A stretch of 64,000 nucleotides of DNA, from positions 512,001 through 576,000 of the forward strand of contig CAWZYM010000209.1 of assembly GCA_963966185.1 (NCBI GenBank), written 5' to 3'. The position numbers were made by a program, and so were the translations under genes. The notes under the pieces were generated by a model. That model saw only the letters and a program-made list of their open reading frames with translations. It searched no databases and had not been told where the DNA came from. The stretch's first letter is position 1. Each line of letters begins with the position of its first letter. Shown in pieces: positions 36,122-46,299 of this stretch. Source of the DNA: Rhabditoides inermis (Eukaryota; Nematoda; Chromadorea; Rhabditida; Rhabditidae).

Positions 36122-37359
36122 GTTTGAAGATCTTTCGAGTGTCTCGCGTGTTTTCAGGCATTAACGCTTGAGAGCCGCCGAGACTTTGCGCTTTGATTTC
36201 TGATGCGAAATACGAGATGAATTAAAGGGAGTGTACACTCTGAATTTCGAAGTTGAGTTAGCACCGGGATGTGAAAATATGTTGAAAATGATGTACTTTT
36301 GTCAATGCAACTATGTGTCGGAGATAACTATAAGTCGGTGAAAAATTCTGTTGAACATTGTAAATTGGCACCAATTGGCACCAATTTCTGCATTTTGATA
36401 CAATTTGCGCTCAATTTTCACCAACTTGCAGACGTTTTCAGCAAATAGTTGTATTGACAAAACTGAGTCGTTTTCCACATATTTTCACATCCCGGTGCTA
36501 ACTCAAATTCGGAATTCAGAGTGTACACTCCCTTTAATGCAGATGAAAATTGCAACATGCGGAGGCATAAACTAATTTTACGACGTCTACAAGTCTACAC
36601 ATTTTTGTGACAGTCAATACATATAAAGTTGAACATACACAAAACAGAATCACAGAAAGACCAACAATGTTCGGGAACAAAGAAACGAACTTTAATTAAA
36701 GTGTGTTTCATTAACTTACGCTCGTTCCAGAGCCACAGTCGTCTCGTTGCTGACCACGCGTACACAACAGCAGTGAACAGATCGTTGGCAACCACTGAAA
36801 ACGGGATTCACAGAAAAAAAAACCCTTTGAAAGCAGTGAACACGGAAGAGGAAGTCTTCGCATTTCACTGCGCAGGATTAGGCATGGTTGTAAGGGCTTT
36901 TCATGTGCGGATTAAGCCTAATTGCGCTGGGTCCAAAGAGTGTGTGTCATCGCGGTCCCCATTGTTATTCGTGTCACAATGATATTAACGGAAAAACACC
37001 GGCGATCATACTCGAAACGAGTTTGCATGCTCGTCAAAGGTCGAACGGAAGCGCATATAAACCCCATTTATACCTGCCGTTTATATTGCTCACTTTTTGT
37101 TTATAATTTCGTTTTTCCCATGTTATCGGTAATAAACCTATCTATCTAAACAGCACTATTTGACAAACACGCGAATTCGCGCCACTACTATTTGCACTGT
37201 CAAATATTCACCGGGTATCGAGCAGTGCAGGTCCTTTTCCTCCGGTGACTTTTTCAGTTTCCGACTCAGCGACCAGAGAAGGGGCACGTTGAGCATGATC
37301 ACAACCGCCGAGGCGGCTTCGTAGAACAGCAGACCGTAGTAGTCTATGGGAGAGCGCAT
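30083..37359 (-). CDS. Serpentine 7TM chemoreceptor-like GPCR 2 (paralogue of GPCR 1)
   Basis: Minus-strand exons: 37359-37212, 36794-36720, 35483-35375, 35288-35218, 33701-33607, 32551-32444, 32385-32334, 31540-31422, 30229-30083; 307 residues. Exon number matches GPCR 1, as do the lengths of exons 3, 4 and 8 (109, 71, 119) and the phases. Recognisable parts are DYYGLLFYEAASAVVIML (TM1), VVANDLFTAVVYAW (TM2), TYALDRLAAVSRPV (end of TM3), FLHAIRAILVFLSILVYI (TM5), YIIAVSFFFCLLPDIAALL (TM6) and HIFNFVIYAVRTIG (TM7), with a basic tail. The start follows CTTGCAGCG, a possible trans-splice acceptor. Introns are long and hold a retroposon, a hAT-like element, a LINE relic, a MITE and microsatellites; the gene is still open in every exon. 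Sr-family assignment is not possible by eye. Confidence 0.85.
30335..30745 (+). mobile_element. SINE-like retroposon, copy C
   Basis: Same body as 20701-21101, from CTTCTTCTTTTCCCCGCGGC to ATAACGATTCCGGATGAACA. Its tail is (AACTTG)n rather than (TTGA)n. It lies in the last GPCR-2 intron, antisense to the gene. Confidence 0.65.
31607..31663. repeat. Perfect 27-bp hairpin with a 3-nt loop
   Basis: Arms 31607-31633 and 31637-31663 are exact inverted repeats around CGA. Core: ATATCACAGCCGGAAACCA on one side and its complement on the other. It lies in a GPCR-2 intron about 65 bp from exon 8. Confidence 0.85.
32972..33019 (+). mobile_element. 3' fragment of the SINE-like retroposon
   Basis: Carries AATCATAATGATTGTG, GTCATATTCA and TATAACGGTTCC, the 3' terminal part of the family. 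It is cut directly by the target duplication of the next element. Confidence 0.55.
33029..33580. mobile_element. hAT-like non-autonomous DNA transposon, 552 bp
   Basis: The terminal inverted repeat TAGGGACCACAA / TTGTGGTCCCTA is perfect over 12 bp. It is flanked on both sides by GTGTGAAAG (33020-33028 and 33581-33589), an 8-9 bp target duplication. No transposase is present. It lies in a GPCR-2 intron. Confidence 0.75.
34087..34143. repeat. (TA)n microsatellite
   Basis: About 28 TA units immediately before the LINE relic in a GPCR-2 intron. Confidence 0.9.
34219..34506 (+). pseudogene. 5'-truncated LINE ORF2 relic
   Basis: The 95-residue reading frame ends in QSFLTYTVVNVWNSLPSN and NDPTRF-stop. 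The full LINE at 56130-58928 ends in QSFITYRVTKYWNNL and DDPTRM-stop, so this is the extreme C-terminal part of a related element. It is antisense in a GPCR-2 intron. Only about 95 codons survive, as is usual for 5' truncation on insertion. Confidence 0.75.
35084..35203. repeat. (GA)n microsatellite
   Basis: Nearly pure GA dinucleotides with a short G run. It ends about 15 bp before GPCR-2 exon 4, on the donor side in gene orientation. Confidence 0.9.
36226..36533. mobile_element. MITE with ~95-bp inverted ends at a TTAA site
   Basis: Ends AGGGAGTGTACACTCTGAAT and its complement continue as near-identical inverted repeats for about 95 bp (shared inner motif GAGTTAGCACCGGGATGTGA). The element is flanked by TTAA at 36222-36225 and 36534-36537. 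A TA duplication with AAGGGAG ends fits equally well, so piggyBac-like and Tc1/mariner-like origins cannot be separated. It lies in a GPCR-2 intron. Confidence 0.75.
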
Positions 37360-37612
37360 CGCTGCAAGTACGTACCGCACGTTACGGACCGCGAAAATGT
37401 AGACATCCGACAAACACACAGGATAATCGAACGGATAAAGGAGAAAAGAGTGTGAACAGTGATGCATCTGAAATGTAAACAAGCAGGGAAGAGATGGACA
37501 ATCACGCAAAGTGCCCCCCGTGTGTGACAGTTGCAGGAGAAACGAGAGGGAGTGTCTAGCGAGGGGGCGGGGCTTGCGGGCCGAGAAATGGAAACCGGGT
37601 GCATCGGGCACG

Positions 37613-37617
37613 AGGGA

Positions 37618-37691
<74 letters not shown>

Positions 37692-37756
37692 AGAGAGAGG
37701 GAGGGAGAGGGAGAGAGAGGGGGGGGAGAGCGAGATAGAGAGAAAGAGAGAAAGAG

Positions 37757-37807
<51 letters not shown>

Positions 37808-38169
37808 GAGAGAGAGGAGAGAGAGAAAGGGAGAGAGAGGGAGAGAGGAGAAAGAGAGGGAGAGAGAGAGAGAGATGAAAAAGAGGGAGAGAGAGAGGGA
37901 GAGAGAGAGGGAGAGAGAGGAGAGAGAGGAGAGAGAGGGGGAGAGCGAGATAAAGAGAGGGGGAGCGAGATAGAGAGAGGGAGAGAGGGAGAGGAGAGAA
38001 AGAGGGAGAGAGAGAGGAGAGAAAGAGGGATAGAGAGAGGGAGAGAGAGAGGGAGAGAGAGAGGGAGAGAGAGAGGGAGAGAGAGGAGAGAGAGGAAAGA
38101 GAGGAGAGAGAGGGAGAGAGAGAAAGGGAGAGAGAGAGAGGGAGAGAGATAGAGAAAGGGAGAGAGAGG
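37613..38169. repeat. ~555-bp polypurine (GA/GGGA) tract
   Basis: Almost no pyrimidine on the plus strand. The 281-residue Ser/Leu and long Arg/Glu ORFs are reads of this tract. It lies upstream of GPCR-2. From 38170 to 39270 I see no gene, only a second CT run (38697-38738). Confidence 0.9.
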
Positions 38170-38693
38170 ATGGCATCGTGCACTAACAAAGAGCAGTCCT
38201 AGACAACGGCTCGTATTTCATGGCGGTGTTTCCGTCAGCACTCTGTCCTTATTCGCATGCATATATAATATCCTGAGACATGGGATGATTGCTTATTGAA
38301 TGAGGGAGACAAAGGACCGTGTCACAACTCCTCCATTCATCCACTGACGAGCAGACGCATAGAAAAATTAGCACTCCGGCCTATTCAAACCCTCGAAATA
38401 GCCGGAACTTGTTGTCATAATGCGTAATCGTCGAAAAAAACTCTCAAACGAAGTTATTGAAGTGTTATTTTGAAAGAGCTAATGTACTTTTGCACATGAA
38501 GATGCATGACCACTAGTGATTACTGAAGAAATTAACCATGCACTTTTGGCGTAATCCGATTTGTCGCTCGTCTTGCAATGTATGAACGACGTTCGCAGTG
38601 AACAGCGATACGCATTCGTTGCTCATCCGTTGTAAAGGTTGAGTGCAGGGGGAAATGGGACGAACTCGCGAGAAGAAGGTGGACGAAGAAACA

Positions 38694-38741
<48 letters not shown>

Positions 38742-39285
38742 CCCCCCTCTCTCCATCACACTTCCCGAATAGACTATGCGATTACAATTAAGTCGACGAG
38801 ACGCAGTATTTTTGTCTCACTCCGCATGTAAGCGCCGTTCGAAATAAAGGGGCAGGCGATGCTACATACATAGTCATAGAGAAAGAGATATAAAAGGAAA
38901 AATCTGATACAAGAAACTAGTTAACAAAAAGGAAGTTGTGACAAGACAGTGCAATCTGTGATTGGTAACATATTTATCATAATCCAAGTGAAACGTTGAT
39001 TATGTTTCATTCGGTTATTTCTTCTGCAACATTGTAATATGTCTTGTAGTGATTAAATGCTGCGAATTTGTGACCTGCACCTGACATAATTCGTTGTTAA
39101 CGAATACCGTAGCTCACTTACGTTTCATTCATGTTGATAAAAAAGCAGATATTACTTTCTCAGTAATTATTTCGCTTTCTGATTTCCAGTGAAACTGTAA
39201 GAGTTGATTTAGTGAGCAACTAGACTCAGAGGACTCACACAACTAGAATACTAGACTACTTGAGGACAACTACATAGACTCACAG

Positions 39286-39365
39286 CTCCTTCTCGCGCTT
39301 CAGAGATTCGGGCATGTAGCTCATTCTCGAGATGACGCCGAGGAGGGGATGGCAGCGAATGCCCG
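39286..39365 (-). pseudogene. Fragment of the proline-rich duplicated gene
   Basis: The minus strand reads HPLLGVISRMSYMPESLKRE. This aligns with PPRPLEWMGYRPEVLMREEE of the right-arm gene and with the same segment at 43222-43340. The DNA also shares CGCGMRYTCAGAGMTTCGGGC with the latter. Only this block is present. Confidence 0.4.
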
Positions 39366-39666
39366 AATCTCTCTCATCTTCTCTCTCTCTCTCTCTCTCT
39401 CGACGATTTAATAATAATAATAATAATAAGTTTATCGCATGTATGTTTGATAGAGTATGCAAGAAATTGCGGATGGACACTGGCGAAATAGGTGATAATA
39501 CGATTGTGTGACAAAGTTAAAAATGGTAAAACTAAAACAAAATGAGGTACTACTGCGCCTTGTTCAAGGGTACTGGCAGAGTGACGGTCACATATAATAC
39601 ACGTTGAAATTAAAAGAGACACAAGAAGTGCAGGTGGGACGACGTGTGAGAGACGCCCTGACTCTC

Positions 39667-39882
39667 CAGTCATGATGCACGAATCCGAGACGACGGGAAA
39701 CCGCTAGAACCAGCCCTGACGAGCTCTCTAAACCGCCCCGCATCCCTCACTCCCACGACTTCAGATGAAAGGCTATTCCAGAAACTATGTGCTCTATAAA
39801 TGCTCGTGAGTAGTCTGTTCGCTGGATCAAAACAAGGGACAATGCGCAAACTATGTGAGTGTCTGGAGGATGTTGGAATTAC
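39667..39882 (-). pseudogene. LINE ORF2 relic, C-terminal part
   Basis: A minus-strand reading frame contains HSLRIVPCFDPANRLL, HSFWNSLSSEVVGV and RFRELVRAG before a stop. This is the usual end of CR1/Jockey/RTE-type ORF2 proteins (ring-like R-H-S-L then WNSLP). It appears to continue the relic at 41574-41820, split by the intervening composite repeat. Confidence 0.6.
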
Positions 39883-41404
39883 ATTAGAGAGGGCGCGCAG
39901 CGCCCTCTCTTTTGGCTTAGGATAAGGCTCGCGCTAGAATTTTCAAGAAGCGATATCCAAAGGTCATGTTAGCAGCAACGTGAACTCATCCAATTCATGT
40001 TAGTTAGATTCGCACGGTTCCGTAGGCCAGATCACTGGTTGACGCCATCTTTGTATCTTTTCTGTGAAAGAAGTTATGCGCGATCGCGCGCACCCATGAG
40101 GCGAAAGGCCAGCGTGTGGGTGTGTGTGTGTGTGTGTGTGGACCGTTTCCAGTCAAAGCTGGCTGCTAGCTCTCTCTCGGTGGGCGGGGCGAGAGAGAGA
40201 GCGCGAGAGTGCGCGATATTGAGAGAGCGCGCAGACGGTAGTAGACATGCACTTACGCCTCAGCGATCCAAAATAATAGAATAGAATAGAATAGTTTATT
40301 CATAAGTTGTTATGACATACACACAAAACGAAATATGAAATAGTACAGCTACGGTTTGGAACTGTTCGTATTCGATTTGTGGGGCTTCACTTTCTCCAGA
40401 CACTGTTGGCATTACAGCATATGCGGAGAGAGGAATCCAGTCACGTCTCGAGACATTCGTCTTCTTATCCGATATAGAGTATGCGGCCTTGATCCATCCT
40501 CGAACGCGTGAGCCTTATGGACCACCTTGCGTCTACCGTCGAACGTTCTCGAACTTCTCGCGTCCATTTGCATACTTGCTCCCGGTTGATTTATTTGTCA
40601 CTATCATGTTGCGAAATCCAAGAAATCCGTGAATTACCGACTATGTGCACTTCCAACAGGCTTATTTGGCTCCTCCTTATCGTCTCACAGTGAACGGCTC
40701 CGGATATCGATCGATAACAGCAACATACTTCTCTTCCGTTCGCGGGTGCCGCCGTTGCCCTTCAATTCGCCTTCGCTTTGTACCTTCTTTTCCTCCAATC
40801 GAGAATCCGCGCTTCGCCGACTAGTTGCACGTCCACAGGCTTATTTGGCGTCGCCTTATCGTCTCACAGTGAACGGCTTCAATTAGAGAATTAGTCGATA
40901 CTCCATGAAACCTCATCTCCGAGCGGCGGCGGCGGTGATTTTCATTGTCGTCGGGTGGTCATTCGAGGGAGTGCGGGAAGGGGCAACCGCTCGCGGGGAC
41001 GGGAAAATGAGAAGTCTAAAGAATAAAGAGTAAAATTTCTTTCAAAGCGTTTCTTTTGATACTATGAGAAACATTGCTGTACATACGCAACAAACACGAC
41101 CTGTAGAATGTAGTATATTCAATGACTTGCTACCATCATTAAATTGTGCCATTCATCATAGTTCTGCGCATACGAATGAACGACGGAGCTTGGCAATCAG
41201 GTATAAAAGAAATTTCTATGAAATTTAACAAAAGCACATATATTATCTCTTAAAAGTACTCGCGTAAAGAGAGTCAGTTTGTCTTGACCCAATTCAACAA
41301 AAGCGCATGCATAAAACGTTTACAAATACTAACACAAACCTGCGCATATCGGACTGTTCGATGAATCGATGAAATCGATGTAATCAATATTAGAGAGAGA
41401 GGGG

Positions 41405-41471
<67 letters not shown>

Positions 41472-41573
41472 GCAGGTTTGTGTTAGTATTTGTAAACGTT
41501 TTATGCATGCGCTTTTGTTGAATTGGGTCAAGACAAACTGACTCTCTTTACGCGAGTACTTTTAAGAGATAAT
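39883..41573 (+). mobile_element. Composite foldback repeat, copy 3
   Basis: It starts with a perfect 11-bp-stem hairpin (AGAGAGGGCGC, loop GCA, 39885-39909), then GGCTTAGGATAAGGCT and the block shared with 62217-62440 and 63362-63640. It ends with foldback arms 41242-41346 and 41470-41573 around GA. Within it, 40262-41060 is extra sequence with no match in the other copies, including a ~190-bp spaced duplication (CTTATCGTCTCACAGTGAAC at about 40677 and 40857). Confidence 0.65.
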
Positions 41574-41820
41574 TGAATACACCATCAGATTCAAAAGGCA
41601 AAACTCGGTGAGTGACTTTGTATATGAACGTGACGTCATTGATGAAACGACGGGACTCGAGAGTTTCAAGTCCCAGCAGGCGGAGACGCTCAGAGTATCC
41701 AAGAGATAGGTGACCAGCTCGTTGGCAAATTTGTACAGACTCGCACTCCTCCTTTCGGTCAGACACTTCCTCACTTCCATGAACCGCCAGCGTTGACATA
41801 CCGATGCGAGCAATTGACAA
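41574..41820 (-). pseudogene. LINE ORF2 relic, upstream part
   Basis: The minus-strand reading contains YSERLRLLGLETLESRRF and NDVTFIYKVTHRVL, matching SYAERLHKFSLETLWTRRV in the intact LINE. It is interrupted at 41573 by the composite repeat and resumes at 39882. Confidence 0.6.
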
Positions 41821-41985
41821 CGTCGCACAATAATTATACCCTCATTTGTATATCGATTAGCAATGCAAACTCGTCGCTATAGATATCAACCTGACCTGAA
41901 ATGACATCAACCTGAGACCTGATTCGATTCGATTCTGAAGCAGCGGACTATTTGATACGGCAACACTGCTCTTTTTTCCCCTCTC

Positions 41986-42070
41986 CCTCTCCCTCTCTCT
42001 CTCCCTCTCCCTCTCCCTCTCCCTCTCCCTCTCCCTCTCCCTCTCCCTCTCCCTCTCCCTCTCCCTCTCC
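41986..42070. repeat. (CTCTCC)n microsatellite
   Basis: About 14 hexamer units. The Arg/Glu and Arg/Gly ORFs over it are artefacts. Confidence 0.9.
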
Positions 42071-42161
42071 AACCATGTTCGGCTCGAAAAAAAAGTGATA
42101 ATCCGTTTATTCCATACATCGTTGTATACAATACATTCACCATCACAAAATGTCTCTAATC

Positions 42162-43185
42162 TAGGGGCCCCAACCGCCGCCTCAAAACTCGCGCGCGCGC
42201 ATTTCGGTTATACGAGCCGCGCGCGCTTGAAACTTAACATAAGTTTATGAAACTTTCCTAAAAATACTTTTTCGTTATTAGGCATCGATTAAAAAAAAGA
42301 TCTTGAAGTTTGGTTGCAAAAAGTTTAAAACGTCTATATCATTTTTAGGAAGATAGCTACAGAAATAGGGTTTGTTGGACGCGATTGCTTGACTGCCAAG
42401 GATTCCAAAAATATACAAAGTTAGACGATTATCATTTTAGGAATACTCGATATCGTGAAAAAACTACTAAATTGGCTAATAGCTCTCAAAATTCCTTCCG
42501 CTGTCGGGGCTCTCTCGTCTCTCGCCGTTGTTCTCTCTCCTCTCGCCGCGTTTCTGGCGGGAAACGCGCGGGAAAACGCGGCTGGCAGCCGGCTGGGAGG
42601 GGGGAATGTGTGAGTGCGAAGGTGAAAGCATATGAAATGTGCCGATTACGGACATAGTTCTGAACTGGAGATCAGTAAGTATCAACAGATTCATTTATAA
42701 GTATGTAACGTGAAGTCAAGAACACGTTCGAAGTCGTATGAACCAATTCGAACATGATCGAACGCGATAGAACGGTCCAGTTGTTATAGTGCGCATCGAT
42801 AAGAATAAGCTGCAAAGTGTGTATGTATTCATAAAACCATATTAGAACCTCGATCACACGTGTTGAGGCACGTTCAATTCAACTCCCCGCAGCTTGAGTG
42901 AAAAGTAGGTCACTCGCTGCTGCCACTGCTCGCCCTCTCACTGTCTGACAATAACAACCTCTCGCGCCTGCGCTCTGACCCATCACTCGCCTCTCGCTCC
43001 CGCCAAGCCAAGAATTGGCGAGCAATTTGGTCAGGCGAGGATACACACCTTCTGTGTTACTATGGATCTCAGACACATCGGATCGGAATGAAATTTTGGA
43101 TTCTGAAATGATTCGCCAATACACACCGATTGATGTCAAATTCAACCCAAAAAGTCGTTGTCTATTTTTCCGGTTGGGGCCCCTA
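42162..43185. mobile_element. hAT-like non-autonomous DNA transposon, 1024 bp
   Basis: Perfect 15-bp terminal inverted repeats (TAGGGGCCCCAACCG) are flanked by exact 8-bp target duplications CTCTAATC at 42154-42161 and 43186-43193. Eight-base duplications with YAGGG-type ends are typical of hAT elements. The two internal ORFs (about 90 residues) show no transposase motif. It sits at the outer edge of the left arm of the inverted duplication. Confidence 0.85.
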
Positions 43186-43199
43186 CTCTAATCGTATCG

Positions 43200-45720
43200 T
43201 CAGGGTGACTAAAGCAGGGCTGCTTGTCCTCTGAATCAGTCGAGGTGCCCACCTCCTCCTCGCGCATCAGAGCTTCGGGCGTTTAGCCCATCCACTCGAG
43301 AGGACGCGGAGGGAGGGATGGCTTCTGCTCCAACTCGGCAAAGGGGGCGAGGGTTGGTGAGCGGCCCTCGGTAGTGTTGATCTAGAAGTGGTCAGTCAGA
43401 GAGATGGTGAGATAGACTATACCCACGGTCACGTCAATCTCCATCTTGGTCCACTTGCTCCGCTTGTGCTGCCTGGAGATTGTGGCGTGCACACGCGGCT
43501 GCGGCGGAGAGAGGAGAGACTCCGCCAGAAGCGGAAAGTGGCCCGCGAACACGTCGGAGACGGGAGTGGGAGTTGGCGTCGGCATCGGCCAGTAGTAAAG
43601 GGTCGATGTCGCCGTCCCCCTCTCACCTGCCACAGCCGCGAAAGTGTCATTCTTGCAGGCCTGGAAGCTCTTCCAAAACGAAGCTCTTCCAAAAAGAGCT
43701 CAAACTACAGTAACCTCAATAGTTATAACAACCAACTTTCTTTGGCGACTGGGGGAGTCGAGCCGACGGGGCGGGCGTTGGCCTCCGCGCAGGAAACGTC
43801 TGCGTGTAGTCGGGCGACTGGATGACGGTAGGAGGCGGGGTGTTCCAGGGGTTGTGGCCCCGCCTCCTCCTGCCAAGTCACACCGACCACATCAGCCTGC
43901 GCTGCCTGAAAGAGAGCCGTTGAATAATGACAAAGTAGCGTTATGAACAAGCGTGTTCTGTTGTGTACAGAGACTACTGAGTGACTCATGTCACTATTTT
44001 CGGATCGTCGACTACCGACTGGCTACTGGAATCAGGAAGAAGAGGGACAGACTCGGTCACCTTGTCCGTCTTGTTTGTCGCCTTCTTCGCCGCTTTCCCG
44101 GCCTGTCGCTGGATAGGGTGGGCCAGTCGTCGGTCTGATAGAGAGAGGAGTGATACCGGTTCGGAGGCGGATCAACTACCTCGAGGTGGGTGGTGGCGAC
44201 GACTGGCTTGTCCCACGGCTGCCTGTGGATGTGTCGTGCGTGCGGGGGAGTGGGGGAGGAGGAAGGAGGTGCAGGAGGTGTCTGCGAGTGTGTGGGGGAC
44301 GGGTTGACGTTCAGAAGCGGGGGGTGCCAGTGGTTGTGGCGCACCACACCCGCCTCTTGCTGTCTCTCCGTCTCGACCACCGTGTCAGCCTGCACGGCCT
44401 GACTGAATCAAGTGATAGCCACTGGAGGAATAGAGCACCGCATGAAATAAAGCGGCAAAAGAGTGACATGTGAGAAACATCTATACACCTCACACACTAC
44501 ATCAGATAAGTCCTCTATCTATAGAGGAACCTCGCTATCAATGAATCAATCGGCAATCAATCGATAATGATCGTGCATATTGGATAGCCTGGCGAGGACG
44601 CCACTGACCGCGGACTCCTCAATTATGCGCTGGGTGCTTTGATCTGATGATTTCTTTGAGCTGAGGTTTGCTTTAGTAGCTGATGATTGCCTCATCGGTT
44701 TGAGCCACGAAATAGGACGTATGTGACTTAAACGAGCAATCTTTCCTCAACAGCTCGATGTTGATCAACAGCATTAATCGATTATCGATTGATTGTCGAT
44801 TGATTATTGATTGATTAGGAAGTTGGCTGATAGCTTTACAAATTCAGTTTCCTCTGTAGAATGGGAAAAAGCCGGGTGAGAAGAGTGAGGTGTGCTTGAG
44901 CACTGCCCAATGTCGATCAACAGCAATGATTGGTTATCGACTGATTGTCGATTGATTATCGACTGACTATCGACTGATTGAAAAAGTTGGCTGATCGCCA
45001 TGGAAGTCTAGTTCCCTCTGCAGAGAGGGAATCAGGCGGATGAGAAAAGTCTCATTTTTGTCAACAATATTGATTGGATCGATTGGATTGATTGGATTTG
45101 ACCTCTCGAACGCCCAGTGTAGCAAACACATGTACCAATTCAGATGACAGTCACTGTCAGTGGCATTTTTAAAAAGCAATAGTTTTTGAAATACACACAG
45201 GTTTACAGAAGAAGAAATTTCAAAATAAAAAAAGAAACGAAAAAAATGCATTTCTACACGTACCTGACACGTGATTGCGTTCGACGGAATGTTGTCGATA
45301 TGAGAACTGACGAGAAATGACGAGAAATGACGAGAAATGACGAGAAATGATGAGAAATGACGAGAGTCGCGAGTGATCTGTGATCGCATTCTAATCAGAT
45401 CCTCTCGATCTCGAATCATCAAATCAAAGTAACGGAGCGGTGGCAGCCTGCGAAGCAAGGTAACTCTTCCTTTTCTACCGTATACCTAGTTTTACTGTAT
45501 ATCTACTGCTTTCTAAGATGACCAGTCGGAGTCGCGCCTGCGGCGCTCCCCCTCCTGGTTATACTGGGCGGATCCAAAAATAGTGCAAACCCGGCGCATC
45601 TAACAAGCTGGCTGCTGCTGGGCTAGAGAATGTATGTGAGTGTAGTGGACGTGTATCGGCAGAAAGTTGACCTCAAATACTCCCTTGTCAGGTAATCTCT
45701 TTGTCTTGCATTTTCCTTCC
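43200..45720 (+). repeat. Left arm of a large interrupted inverted duplication
   Basis: Read on the minus strand, this arm matches 54893-60480 in order: the proline-rich coding block, the poly(ATCGATTG) stretch, CGAGAAATGA repeats (45306-45366), GAGTCGCGAGTGATCTGTGA, the GC-rich CCAGTCGGAGTCGCGCCTG block and GTCTTGCATTTTCC. Arms differ by indels and repeat number. It contains the empty site of the LINE insertion (45385-45395). Confidence 0.75.
43222..44398 (-). pseudogene. Left-arm copy of the proline-rich gene, broken
   Basis: On the minus strand, 44398-44057 reads QADTVVETERQQEAG, HNHWHPPLLNV, HRQPWDKPVV and DDWPTLSSDRPGK, parallel to the right-arm gene. One base is then missing near 44091-44097 relative to the right arm, shifting the frame into an Arg-rich end. 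A second, diverged copy of the first block follows (about 43920-43740). The segment 43340-43222 matches PPRPLEWMG...PEALMREEEVG but has an in-frame TAA (43283-43285) where the right arm has TAC. Frameshift plus stop argue for a pseudogene, unless splicing removes both. Confidence 0.5.
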
Positions 45721-45879
45721 AATATCGGGCGCGTCAACTGTTTGGGAGGATGAAATCAGTTTCTTTTTAACAGAACCTTTTGATTGACTTGATGTATGTA
45801 CCATGAACATAATGGTGTCATTTCCCCGTTTCTTCCGTCATGGGCGGAGTTGTGTCGTGCGCGCGCGTCCGAAAGGTTG

Positions 45880-46290
45880 GTTCTCTCCCTCTCTTCCCTT
45901 CTCTCTCTATCCCCCTCTACCTCTCTTTCTCCCCACTATCTCACCCTCTTCCTCCTCTCCCTCTTCCCCTCTCCCTCTCCCTCTCTCTCTCTCTCCCTCT
46001 CTCTCCCTCTTTCACTCCTCTCTAACTCCCCCCTCCCTCCCATCTCTCTCCCCTCTCTCTCCCCTCTTTTTCCCCTCTCTCTCCCCTCCCTCTTCCCCTC
46101 TCCCTCTCCCTCCCCCGCCCTCTCTCTCCCTCTCCCTCTCTCTCCCTCTCTTTCCCTCTTTCACTCCTCTGAGAGAGAGGAGAGAAAGAGGGAGAGAAAG
46201 AGGGAGAGAGAGGAAGAGGGGGGGGAGAGAGGGAGAGAGGGAGAGAGGGAGAGAGGGAGAGAGAGGGAGAGAGAGAGAGATTAGGGAGAG
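45880..46290. repeat. Polypyrimidine tract switching to polypurine (foldback)
   Basis: CT-rich sequence up to about 46168 is followed immediately by GA-rich sequence to 46281. The pieces around the switch are complementary (CTCTTTCACTCCTCT then GAGAGAGAGGAG), giving hairpin potential. ORFs over it are artefacts. Confidence 0.8.
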
Positions 46291-46299
46291 AGACCGATA

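Noticed and set aside
37344..38189. 281-residue Ser/Leu/Pro ORF and overlapping Arg/Glu ORFs
   Set aside because: Pure translation of a GA/CT tract with no codon-level signal; the same artefact occurs at 1367-2112, 4799-5429, 45796-46330, 53364-53873 and 54342-55004.
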